DNA from: an uncultured Collinsella sp.
GTDB taxonomy: Bacteria > Actinomycetota > Coriobacteriia > Coriobacteriales > Coriobacteriaceae
Length of the DNA: 13,447 nucleotides
NCBI GenBank assembly: GCA_900751755.1
Contig: CAADSP010000108.1
Location: 1 to 13,447 of the forward strand
Reading direction: 5' to 3'
Shown here: positions 7,068 through 13,447 of the stretch, in pieces
Layout: each line of letters starts with the position of its first letter
Position numbering within the stretch: position 1 is the stretch's first letter
Translations under genes and position numbers: made by a program
The notes under the pieces: generated by a model
Seen by the model: only the letters and a program-made list of their open reading frames with translations
What the model was told of the DNA's origin: nothing
Databases searched by the model: none

Positions 7068-8108
7068 ATGAGAAGCCGGCTTTCCATGACATACGAAGAA
7101 TCGGGGCGCGCCGCGCGGTGTCGCGTCGTGACGGCGCTGCTCGCTGTTGTCCTCATCGTGCTCGTCGGGGCCAACCTGTGCATCGGGAGCGTGCTCGTGC
7201 CCGCAGACCACATCCCCGGCATCCTTTCAGGCGGCGCGGCCAATTCCATGGAAAGCCAAGTCATCTGGGAGATTCGCCTGCCGCGCGTGCTTTCAGCCGT
7301 GCTTCTCGGCGGGGCACTTTCGCTCTCCGGATTCCTGCTGCAGACTTTTTTCAACAACCCCATCGCCGACCCGTTCATCTTGGGCGTCTCCTCGGGCGCA
7401 AAGCTCGTCGTCGCGCTTACGATGATCGTGCTTCTGGGCACGAACCAGGCCATGTCCTCGCCGGCCATGGTGGCCGCAGCGTTTCTGGGATCGCTTATCA
7501 CCATCGGCTTCGTGCTCCTCATCGCACGGCGCATAAGTTCCATGGCCATGCTCATCGTGGCGGGCGTCATGGTGGGATACATCTGCTCGGCGGCGACGAA
7601 CTTTCTCATCGCCTTCGCCGACGACCAGTCCATCGTGAACCTGCACAACTGGTCTTTGGGTAGCTTCTCGGGTTCGAGCTGGGACGACATCGCGGTCATC
7701 GCGGTCGTGGTGATCACCGTGAGCGCATGCGTATTCGCGATATCGAAGCCCCTTTCCGCCTTCCAGCTGGGAGAAGCCTACGCGAAAAGCGTCGGCGTGA
7801 ACGTCGCACGCTTCCGCGTGGTGCTCGTCCTTCTAGCGAGCATGCTCTCCGCCTGCGTGACCGCGTTCGCTGGTCCGGTGTCGTTCGTAGGCATCGCGGT
7901 TCCGCATCTCGTGAAGTCGGCGCTGAAGTCGTCGAAGCCCATCCGCGTGATTCCTGCGTGCTTCTTGGGAGGCGCCATCTTCTGCGCGGGCTGCGATTTG
8001 ATCGCGCGCACGCTGTTCTCCCCCGTCGAGCTTTCCATCAGCGCCGTCACCGCCATCTTCGGCGCGCCGGTGGTTATCGCGCTCATGCTGAAGAAGCGGG
8101 TGAGGTAG
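7068..8108 (+). CDS. FecCD/BtuC-family ABC transporter permease
   Basis: A 346-residue integral membrane permease of the BtuC/FecCD family, which forms the channel for vitamin B12, siderophores or heme. Family motifs are visible: RLPRVLSAVLLGGALSLSG (about 66-84), LQTFFNNPIADPFILGVSSGA (about 87-107), NWSLGSFSG (about 199-207), FAGPVSFVGIAVPHL (about 270-284) and the closing IFGAPVVIALMLKK. Around nine to ten hydrophobic segments can be picked out, normal for the family. The ATG at 7068 lies four bases after the binding-protein stop; an in-frame ATG at 7086 is an alternative because neither has a strong ribosome-binding site. The stop abuts the ATPase start (TAGATG). Being the only permease gene, it probably acts as a homodimer. 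Confidence 0.93.
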   Translation: MRSRLSMTYEESGRAARCRVVTALLAVVLIVLVGANLCIGSVLVPADHIPGILSGGAANSMESQVIWEIRLPRVLSAVLLGGALSLSGFLLQTFFNNPIADPFILGVSSGAKLVVALTMIVLLGTNQAMSSPAMVAAAFLGSLITIGFVLLIARRISSMAMLIVAGVMVGYICSAATNFLIAFADDQSIVNLHNWSLGSFSGSSWDDIAVIAVVVITVSACVFAISKPLSAFQLGEAYAKSVGVNVARFRVVLVLLASMLSACVTAFAGPVSFVGIAVPHLVKSALKSSKPIRVIPACFLGGAIFCAGCDLIARTLFSPVELSISAVTAIFGAPVVIALMLKKRVR

Positions 8109-9323
8109 ATGGAGAAATTCGTGCCGCGGCCCAAAACGCTCAGAGGGGAGTCGAACCTCGAAACCCCGGTCGAAACGCAGGCTGACGGAGCGCCGCTTTT
8201 CCGCATAAGCGACCTGTCGGCGGGCTACGACAAGAAGGTCGTAGTCGAAGGCGTCGATCTGGAGGTTCGCGCGGGCGACGTCGTGGCGCTCATCGGGCCG
8301 AACGGCTCGGGCAAGTCGACCATCTTGAAAACAATCACACGCCATCTGGCACCGCTTGCCGGCGCGGTCGAGCTCGACGGGCGAGAGATTTCCCGATGGA
8401 AGACGGCGGAGTTCGCAAGGAACCTTGCCGTTATGCTGACAGATCGCCCCCGGACCGAGCTCCTCACCTGCCGCGATATCGTAGAGGCGGGAAGGCATCC
8501 CTACACCGGGCGAATGGGCACACTCACGCCCGATGACCATAATCGGGTCGACGAGGCCATGAAAACCGCACATGTGGAAGGGCTCGCCGAGCGCGACTTC
8601 ATGCAGATAAGCGACGGGCAACGCCAGCGCGTCATGCTCGCACGCGCCATCGCGCAGGATCCGCGTGTGCTCGTGCTCGATGAGCCCACGTCGTATCTCG
8701 ATATCCGCTACCAGATCGACCTGCTGCGAATACTTCGCCACCTTGCGAAATCGCGGAATGTTGCTGTCATCATGTCCATCCACGAACTCGAGCTCGCGCA
8801 GAAAAGCGCCGACAAGGTGATTTGCGTGAAGGACGGCCGGGTCTTCCGCGCCGGCGCACCCGAGGACATATTCACGCGCGAGACGATTGGCGAGCTCTAC
8901 GGCCTTCAACATGGCACCTTCAACGAGCGCTTCGGCAGCGTGGAAATTGGGCGCCCACACGGCGATGCACACACATTCGTCATCGCCGGCGCAGGTACGG
9001 GGTCGGCTGTGTTTCGCCAGCTCATCCGGCAGGGCAAGGCGTTCTACGCGGGCGTTCTGCACGAAGGGGACATCGACTGCGAGCTCGCGCGCGGCCTGGC
9101 GACGGAATGCGTGGCCGAGCGCGCCTTCGAGCCGATCGGGGATAAAACCATAGCCCGCGCCAAAGAGCTCCTCGTCCACTGCGCGAGCCTTATCGTGTGC
9201 CCCGCCGCCTTCGGCACCATAAACGCCCGCAACGCAGAGCTCGTCGAGTTTGCACGATCGCATGGTATCGAGGTCATGCAAGCGTGCGAAGGCGCATCGG
9301 AGGATTCCAATGGATACGCCTAG
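8109..9323 (+). CDS. ABC transporter ATP-binding protein with extra C-terminal domain
   Basis: The 404-residue ATPase energises the neighbouring permease. Residues about 30-270 are a BtuD/FecE-type nucleotide-binding domain: Walker A GPNGSGKST (63-71), an unusual Q-loop region VMLTDRPRTELLT without the glutamine, then GRHPYTG, a variant signature ISDGQRQRVMLARA (167-180) in place of LSGGQ, Walker B VLVLDEPTS (187-195) with D-loop YLD, and the switch histidine H225. The ISDGQ and GRHPYTG variants recur in some FecE-like iron-transport ATPases. Typical members end near residue 260. Here about 120 residues follow (about 285-404), starting HTFVIAGAGTGSAVF and containing an alternating alpha/beta pattern with a glycine-rich loop, of no function I recognise. 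A poor AGG-containing site precedes the ATG, so coupling to the permease is likely. No strong terminator follows. Confidence 0.92.
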   Translation: MEKFVPRPKTLRGESNLETPVETQADGAPLFRISDLSAGYDKKVVVEGVDLEVRAGDVVALIGPNGSGKSTILKTITRHLAPLAGAVELDGREISRWKTAEFARNLAVMLTDRPRTELLTCRDIVEAGRHPYTGRMGTLTPDDHNRVDEAMKTAHVEGLAERDFMQISDGQRQRVMLARAIAQDPRVLVLDEPTSYLDIRYQIDLLRILRHLAKSRNVAVIMSIHELELAQKSADKVICVKDGRVFRAGAPEDIFTRETIGELYGLQHGTFNERFGSVEIGRPHGDAHTFVIAGAGTGSAVFRQLIRQGKAFYAGVLHEGDIDCELARGLATECVAERAFEPIGDKTIARAKELLVHCASLIVCPAAFGTINARNAELVEFARSHGIEVMQACEGASEDSNGYA

Positions 9324-9360
9324 GCGCGATCCAAGAAATCGTCCGCATCCCCATCTGACA

Positions 9361-9379
9361 CTATTTCACCGCAACTTAG
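9361..9379 (+). repeat. Repeat copy A
   Basis: The 19-base unit CTATTTCACCGCAACTTAG lies between the ATPase gene and the radical SAM gene. Its exact reverse complement occurs at 11038-11056, and a near copy in the same orientation at 11089-11108. It marks the edge between the transporter operon and the right-hand block. Nature unknown; a REP-like dispersed intergenic repeat is the simplest reading. Confidence 0.85.
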
Positions 9380-9407
9380 AGAGCGTCCGCTATAACGCTT
9401 CACCCCA

Positions 9408-9452
9408 AATCAAATTGATTCGTTGAATAGACACATTGCAAATCTTTATACT
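9408..9452 (+). promoter_or_regulatory. Promoter and adjoining palindrome of the radical SAM gene
   Basis: A -35 TTGAAT (9423-9428), an 18-base spacer and a -10 TATACT (9447-9452) precede the gene by about 60 bases. Immediately upstream of the -35 lies the palindrome AATCAAATTGATT (9408-9420), a possible activator or repressor site. A second -10-like TATTAT at 9473-9478 has no convincing -35. The region is distinctly more AT-rich than its surroundings. Confidence 0.5.
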
Positions 9453-9510
9453 TCGTTTAATCCACAAGTGGGTATTATCACACACAAGGCACACGTGAAA
9501 GGATATGCCC

Positions 9511-10944
9511 ATGTCGCTTACACAGTCAGCAGAGCGTGCAGCGCTCAACAAGCTCATCGATTATCTCGACGACAACCCGCAAGAAAACATCGACAAAATC
9601 ATGGACCTCGTGAACAAGCTGGTCCCCAATCGCGTATTTCCTGTACAGCGAGAGGCATTCACCAATGTCATCAAGAGCCGCGGCAATTGGTATGACCTAA
9701 TCATGCGTGTATTCAGCCTCAATCCCCAGATGCGAACCAAACTGCTTAAGACCCTCATTGTCGACGCCAACCTGCTTGCTTGGCCAGAGCAGGAAAAGAA
9801 CCGCGAAAAGTACCAGTGCAACGTTCCGTGGGCCATCCTGCTCGATCCCACGAGCGCCTGCAACCTGCATTGCACGGGCTGCTGGGCCGCAGAGTACGGC
9901 TACAAGCAGAATCTCTCGTTCGAAGACATCGACTCTATCGTTACGCAGGGCAAAGCTCTGGGTACCCACATCTATATCTACACTGGTGGCGAGCCATTGG
10001 TGCGCAAGCGGGACCTCATCCGGATTTGCGAGAAGCACCAGGACTGCGCATTCCTGTGCTTTACCAACTCCACGCTGATCGACGAGGCCTTCTGCGACGA
10101 TATGATTCGCGTAGGTAATTTTGTCCCCGCCATCAGCGCCGAGGGCAATGAGCACACCACCGACGCCCGTCGCGGCGAGGGTACCTACGCAAAGATCGAG
10201 CACGCCATGAAACTCCTGCGCGAGCGCGACTTGCCGTTTGGTATCTCCACCTGTTGGACCAGCGCCAATGCCGATACGGTTGCTACCGAGGAGAACATGG
10301 ACTGGATGATCGGCGAGGGAGCACTCTTCTGCTGGTACTTCCACTTTATGCCGGTTGGCCGCAATGCAACCCCCGAGCTCATGCCCACGCCCGAGCAGCG
10401 CGAGCACATGTATCACTTTATCCGCGAAATGCGTGAGAAGAAGCCGCTGTTTACGCTCGACTTCCAAAACGACGGCGAGTTTGTAGGCGGATGTATCGCC
10501 GGCGGCCGCCGCTACCTGCACATCAACGCCGCCGGAGACGTGGAGCCGTGCGTGTTCATCCACTACTCAAACGCCAACATCCACGATGTGAGCTTACTCG
10601 ACGCGCTGCGCTCTCCCCTCTTTATGAAGTACTACGAAAACATGCCGTTCAACGACAACTACCTCAAACCATGCCCCATGCTCGAGAATCCCGACGTGCT
10701 GCCCAAACTGGTCGCCGAGAGTGGCGCAATGAGCACCGATCTCATCGAGAAGGAGTCACCCGAGCAGCTGCGCGAAAAGACCCAGGCTGCCGCCGAGGCA
10801 TGGTCACCCGTCGCCGACCGCATCTGGAACGACTCCGACGATCCGCTATACGCCAAGCGTCACGAGGACAAGTCGCAGGGTATGGCCGATAGCGACATGC
10901 ACAAGTTCGAAAAACAGGGCCGCACACTCAAAAACGGCGATTAA
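9511..10944 (+). CDS. Radical SAM protein with SPASM-like C-terminal cysteines
   Basis: A 477-residue radical SAM enzyme of unknown substrate. Residues 1-105 are a helical N-terminal extension. The radical SAM core starts at VPWAILLDPTSACNLHCTGC, with the cluster ligands C117, C121 and C124 (CX3CX2C), and the SAM-binding TGGEP follows at 158-162. The C-terminal part holds GGCIAGGRRYLHINAAGDVEPC (C328 and C347) and KPCPM (C388), the layout of a SPASM/twitch domain that would bind an auxiliary iron-sulfur cluster. A charged tail of about 70 residues follows. The ATG at 9511 is preferred over 9505 because AAAGGA is then seven bases away; for 9505 it would be too close. It has its own promoter and a terminator downstream. 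No peptide substrate gene is visible nearby, so peptide maturation is not supported, and the function is left open. Confidence 0.9.
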   Translation: MSLTQSAERAALNKLIDYLDDNPQENIDKIMDLVNKLVPNRVFPVQREAFTNVIKSRGNWYDLIMRVFSLNPQMRTKLLKTLIVDANLLAWPEQEKNREKYQCNVPWAILLDPTSACNLHCTGCWAAEYGYKQNLSFEDIDSIVTQGKALGTHIYIYTGGEPLVRKRDLIRICEKHQDCAFLCFTNSTLIDEAFCDDMIRVGNFVPAISAEGNEHTTDARRGEGTYAKIEHAMKLLRERDLPFGISTCWTSANADTVATEENMDWMIGEGALFCWYFHFMPVGRNATPELMPTPEQREHMYHFIREMREKKPLFTLDFQNDGEFVGGCIAGGRRYLHINAAGDVEPCVFIHYSNANIHDVSLLDALRSPLFMKYYENMPFNDNYLKPCPMLENPDVLPKLVAESGAMSTDLIEKESPEQLREKTQAAAEAWSPVADRIWNDSDDPLYAKRHEDKSQGMADSDMHKFEKQGRTLKNGD

Positions 10945-10977
10945 TGCCGCTTCACACGACAAACGCTCAGAAATGAA

Positions 10978-11016
10978 GCGGAGCAGCCTCGAAGCTCATC
11001 TTCGAGGCTGCTCCGC
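10978..11016. terminator. Terminator hairpin between convergent genes
   Basis: A perfect 17-base stem (10978-10994 with 11000-11016) with a five-base loop CTCAT, 33 bases after the radical SAM stop. Neither side has a strong T-run: the plus side reads CTTACC, while the minus side continues CTTCATTTCT. It probably ends radical SAM transcription, and may also block readthrough from the TetR gene on the other strand. Confidence 0.65.
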
Positions 11017-11037
11017 CTTACCATCAAAACAGTTTTC

Positions 11038-11108
11038 CTAAGTTGCGGTGAAATAGGGACTAGATCGGCCTTCCAATAGCCAAAACAATCCCTATTCCAC
11101 CGCAACTT
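11038..11108. repeat. Inverted pair of repeat copies B and C forming a long hairpin
   Basis: Copy B (11038-11056) is the exact reverse complement of copy A at 9361-9379. Copy C (11089-11108) is the same unit in the plus orientation with one internal change (CTATTCCACC for CTATTTCACC). B extended to 11040-11059 and C pair over 20 bases with one mismatch around a 29-base loop. It resembles a REP-doublet or small MITE-like unit and also sits where a convergent terminator would be expected, 25 bases before the TetR stop. Confidence 0.8.
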
Positions 11109-11132
11109 CTATAAGTTGTTGAATTATCGATG

Positions 11133-11744
11133 CTATTCGAAGCGAGATTCCAGGCTCGACAGGCCGTTGAGAGTCAGATCGTTGGCGACCTCAGAGACGC
11201 GCTCGATGGGAACCGAACCGTCAGACAGCGCCCACGTGCGATAGATACCGATAATACCCGACAGCAAAAACGCCAGATAGTAGTCGAACATCTCGTCCTT
11301 GAGACCTTGGGGCAGCAGATCGCGCTCGGCAATCTCGTGTTCGAGCGGCGCACGAAGACGAGCCATAAAATCATCGAGCGGAATATTCTCGATCAGCTGA
11401 CGATTGAGCACTAAGTTGTTGCACAGTGCCTCATTAACGGTTTTAAAGAAGGTCGCCGCCGCGCCAAGAGCGCGCTCGCTGGTGTCACCGTCCATGGAAG
11501 CAAGCGTTTTCTCGACCGAGTCGACAATCATCTCCACCACATCGGCGGCAATGGCATCGAGCAGGCCGTCAACCGTGCCAAAGTGAACGTAAAAGGTCTT
11601 GCGGTCGACATTGGCCTCGCGCGCTATGGCACTCACCGTAATGTCTGCCAGCGGCTTTTCCATGAGCAGGCGCTCGAAAGCGGAAAGGATGGCATTACGG
11701 CTGCGAACAATGCGGCGGTCAAGACGCGGTTTGCTGGTTGCCAT
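11133..11744 (-). CDS. TetR-family transcriptional regulator
   Basis: A 203-residue TetR/AcrR-type repressor. The N-terminal helix-turn-helix is clear: RSRNAILSAFERLLMEKPLADITVSAIAREANVDRKTFYVHFGTVDGLL (split here: RSRNAILSAFERLL at 14-27, then ITVSAIAREANVDRKTFYVH at 35-54). The remainder is the helical ligand-binding and dimerisation domain, with a late segment LAFLLSGIIGIYRTWALSD typical of TetR_C type members. The ATG at 11744 was chosen because AAGGGA lies seven bases upstream and the protein begins at the usual distance before the HTH; an ATG at 11771 lacks a site. It lies 116 bases after the flippase gene on the same strand and converges with the radical SAM gene. A likely operator lies in that gap. 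Ligand and targets are unknown. Confidence 0.92.
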   Translation of the reverse strand: MATSKPRLDRRIVRSRNAILSAFERLLMEKPLADITVSAIAREANVDRKTFYVHFGTVDGLLDAIAADVVEMIVDSVEKTLASMDGDTSERALGAAATFFKTVNEALCNNLVLNRQLIENIPLDDFMARLRAPLEHEIAERDLLPQGLKDEMFDYYLAFLLSGIIGIYRTWALSDGSVPIERVSEVANDLTLNGLSSLESRFE

Positions 11745-11787
11745 GGGCGTGTCCCTTCGATATGCGAGCATTCATCAACAGATGAGA

Positions 11788-11811
11788 GATAATCTACGTA
11801 AGAGGATTATC
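11788..11811. promoter_or_regulatory. Candidate TetR operator
   Basis: A perfect inverted repeat GATAATC (11788-11794) and GATTATC (11805-11811) with a ten-base spacer centred on the palindrome TACGTA. It lies 44-67 bases upstream of the TetR start, and on the minus strand its outer arm reads GATAAT, a plausible -10. Autorepression is common in TetR-family regulators, so an operator here is expected, but binding is inferred. Confidence 0.5.
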
Positions 11812-11860
11812 CCCCATACAGCACAAATATGCCCCGCATCATGAAGAACGCACGACTGCC

Positions 11861-13168
11861 CTACTGCGACTTAGGGTGCTTCTTCTTATTGAGTGCCGAC
11901 GGAGATACGCGAATACCGTCGCCTGTCTGGCGCACATAGGCTTTATGAGCCGGCTTAGCGGCCCCAGAAGCCTTCTGAGCCTGCTTCTTGGGATCAACGG
12001 TAACAGCATTCATGGGGTGGGGCTTTGTGGGCGCAGAGGGCGTTTGAGGCGTGCGACCGAGCTTGCGCATCACGTGATCCCAGCGCGCATGGATGCTCTC
12101 GTTGTGGGCACTCTTAAGGCCCAGCAGGGGCGCAGCCAAAATGGTCGGCGCAATAAACGTAATGAGGCGCCACAGCAGATAGCCAGCGGTCGAAGCCGAC
12201 CCAAAGAAATGACCCAAGAACAATGCAAAGCCGCCCTCAGCGCCACCAGTTCCACCGGGCAGGGGGACCGCAGAGCTCAGCAGCTGGACAAAGGCGCTCG
12301 CGGCCATGACCGAGAAAAAGTCGACCTCGTGGTGGCCAAAGGCAAGCATCAGGAAATACGGCACGAGGTAGAAAAACGCGAGTTGCAGCATGGTGATGAC
12401 CACCGTGAGCAGCATGGAAGAAAAATGTCCGGCTGAAAGCTTGAACTTCTCGGAGAAGGAGTAGATCTCGCCATCGACAAACGTGCGCCATCCCTCGATC
12501 TTAGTGGCCGAGACACCAATGCGCTCAAGCCAATTGATGATGCAATGGGCGACGCGCGTGACGGTCTTAGGCATGAGCGCGACGGCGAAGATGCCCAGCA
12601 AGATGCAGCAGTGCCCACCAAAGCTAAAGACGCACAGCAACGTCATGTCGCCATAGCGCTCGGCAAAAAACGGCATGCGAGCAAGCAGTAGGATAGCGCC
12701 CCAGGCAACGAGGCCAAACTGGTACACGATAAAGCGCGTGAACTGCGTTGCTCCGGCCTCGCCGACATTTTGGCCCGCTTTGGTCAGGCGGTAGATCTGG
12801 GCGGGAGTCGAGCCCATCATCATAGGCGTCAGGTTGCCAAAGAAGATGCCACTCGCCTCGACCGAGATCAGGTCGCGGATGCCGACGGGTGAATCGGGGT
12901 CGAGCCAGACGGCGATCGCATAGGCCACAATGCCAAAGAACAGATACATGAACATGCAGAGACACGCAACAACGAGCCATGGCGCCTGGACGCTCGACAT
13001 AGCGGCCCAGAACTGCCCCATCTGCCCGGTTACCACCAGATAGACGATATAACCAACCAGCACGACGCCGATAAAGATGGCGCCGCGGCGTGCGCTCTTA
13101 TTGTCATCGCCGCCCGAGACCTCAACCTCGACCTGGGGTTTAGACGTATGCTGAGAGGACTCCGTCAT
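11861..13168 (-). CDS. Flippase-like integral membrane protein (lysylphosphatidylglycerol synthase TM family)
   Basis: A 435-residue membrane protein of the UPF0104/LPG_synthase_TM family, related to the membrane half of MprF and to AglD-type proteins, thought to handle lipid-linked substrates. A charged N-terminus (1-28) is followed by about eight hydrophobic segments (about 29-47, 63-88, 105-118, 145-165, 175-198, 250-278, 285-300, 312-350). Family motifs are visible: GIFFGNLTPMMMGSTPAQIYR (within 107-127) and PLPGGTGGAEGGFALF (302-317). The last 85 residues form a Lys/Pro/Ala-rich soluble tail, probably cytoplasmic. There is no synthase domain, so it cannot make aminoacyl-lipids by itself. 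The ATG at 13168 has AAGGAG five bases upstream; an in-frame ATG at 13234 has none. It is probably the first gene of a unit with the downstream TetR gene. Confidence 0.88.
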   Translation of the reverse strand: MTESSQHTSKPQVEVEVSGGDDNKSARRGAIFIGVVLVGYIVYLVVTGQMGQFWAAMSSVQAPWLVVACLCMFMYLFFGIVAYAIAVWLDPDSPVGIRDLISVEASGIFFGNLTPMMMGSTPAQIYRLTKAGQNVGEAGATQFTRFIVYQFGLVAWGAILLLARMPFFAERYGDMTLLCVFSFGGHCCILLGIFAVALMPKTVTRVAHCIINWLERIGVSATKIEGWRTFVDGEIYSFSEKFKLSAGHFSSMLLTVVITMLQLAFFYLVPYFLMLAFGHHEVDFFSVMAASAFVQLLSSAVPLPGGTGGAEGGFALFLGHFFGSASTAGYLLWRLITFIAPTILAAPLLGLKSAHNESIHARWDHVMRKLGRTPQTPSAPTKPHPMNAVTVDPKKQAQKASGAAKPAHKAYVRQTGDGIRVSPSALNKKKHPKSQ

Positions 13169-13189
13169 GAGACTCCTTCTAACAGTCAA

Positions 13190-13207
13190 AATATCTTGGA
13201 TATTGTA
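13190..13207 (-). promoter_or_regulatory. Putative -10 and overlapping inverted repeat of the flippase gene
   Basis: Read on the minus strand, TACAAT (13207-13202) is a good -10 about 34 bases before the flippase ATG; the -35 is weak. An inverted repeat AATATC-TTG-GATATT (13190-13204) overlaps the -10 and the expected start site, a position typical for a repressor operator. Confidence 0.45.
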
Positions 13208-13271
13208 CCCGTAAGGGCCATAGGCAGAACGCAAAGCTCTGGTTCAAACGGGAATTGCAGACGGTTGTTTG

Positions 13272-13308
13272 AAAATAAAAAACCCGGCCTTCCATGGGAA
13301 GTCCGGGT
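13272..13308 (-). terminator. Rho-independent terminator of the tRNA genes
   Basis: On the minus strand a stem of eleven pairs with one mismatch (ACCCGG and CTTCC pairing across a three-base ATG loop, 13282-13308) is followed by a TTTTTT-A-TTTT tract (13282-13272). It lies 11 bases after the tRNA-Glu 3' end, in the right orientation to end the tRNA transcript and insulate the flippase promoter just beyond it. Confidence 0.88.
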
Positions 13309-13318
13309 ATCAGATGCG

Positions 13319-13395
13319 TGGTAGCCCGTACCAGATTCGAACTGGTGATCTCCGCCTTGAGAGGGCGGCGTCCTAAACCGCTAGACGAACGGGCC
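13319..13395 (-). tRNA. tRNA-Glu (anticodon CTC)
   Basis: A complete 77-base tRNA with encoded CCA. On the minus strand the acceptor arms GGCCCGT and ACGGGCT pair (one G-T), the D arm contains TAGCGGTTTAGGA, the anticodon arm is CCGCC-CTCTCAA-GGCGG giving anticodon CTC for GAG codons, and the T arm is CCAG-TTCGAAT-CTGG. The tRNA-Glu identity follows from the anticodon. A second, identical 3' half starts 22 bases upstream. Confidence 0.96.
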
Positions 13396-13417
13396 ATAAG
13401 CCTCAGCAGAAAAGAAG

Positions 13418-13447
13418 TGGTAGCCCGTACCAGATTCGAACTGGTGA
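13418..13447 (-). tRNA. Partial tRNA, 3' half, probably a second tRNA-Glu
   Basis: The 30 bases at the window end are identical to the 3' end of the neighbouring tRNA-Glu (CCA, acceptor strand and T arm). The anticodon lies outside the window, so it may be another CTC copy or the TTC isoacceptor. Confidence 0.8.

Noticed and set aside
7833..9281. A 482-residue open frame on the minus strand opposite the permease and ATPase genes.
   Set aside because: The sense strand carries clear ABC transporter motifs across the whole span; the antisense frame has none.
9361..11056. Terminal inverted repeats of a transposon carrying the radical SAM gene.
   Set aside because: No transposase or recombinase is present, no target-site duplication is seen outside the repeats, and a third copy directly beyond copy B fits a dispersed repeat better.
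11133..13168. MprF-type lysyl-phosphatidylglycerol synthase.
   Set aside because: Only the membrane flippase-like part is present; the cytosolic aminoacyl-transfer domain is absent and the C-terminus is a short Lys/Pro-rich tail.

Overview
The window suggests a high-GC anaerobic actinobacterium of the class Coriobacteriia, most like Collinsella. This is inferred from the mix of anaerobic (CbiK/CbiG-type) cobalamin genes, the lipoprotein sequences, codon use, and the radical SAM / TetR / flippase / tRNA-Glu block on the right. No marker gene fixes the genus.

Left part (1-3423, minus strand, very GC-rich): a tightly packed piece of an anaerobic corrin-ring operon, read right to left as cbiF, cbiD, cbiL, cbiG, cbiH (cut by the window edge). 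cbiF and cbiG look intact. cbiD carries a one-base frameshift, cbiL is reduced to its first nine residues joined to its C-terminal quarter, and the cbiH reading loses family resemblance in a G/C run at the edge. These lesions are either real decay of de novo cobalamin synthesis or sequence/assembly error in GC-rich DNA. The substitutions around the cbiD shift favour error at least there.

Middle (3424-9323, plus strand): a divergent operon with a good sigma-70 type promoter, a cobalamin riboswitch, and five genes: a sirohydrochlorin cobaltochelatase (CbiK) carrying a Tat plus lipobox export signal, a small lipoprotein, a large substrate-binding lipoprotein, a BtuC/FecCD-type permease, and an ATPase with an unusual C-terminal extension. 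The small lipoprotein and the N-terminus of the binding protein appear to share one domain. Together these look like a surface-anchored chelatase plus importer for a metal, tetrapyrrole or corrinoid, switched off by cobalamin.

Right part (9324-13447, somewhat lower GC): a radical SAM protein with a SPASM-like C-terminus on the plus strand, then on the minus strand a TetR-family regulator and, upstream of it, a flippase-like membrane protein. The window ends in two tRNA genes on the minus strand, the first tRNA-Glu(CTC), with their terminator. A 19-base repeat flanks the radical SAM gene in inverted orientation, and a third, imperfect copy forms a long hairpin with the second. Candidate operators lie upstream of the TetR gene and over the flippase promoter.
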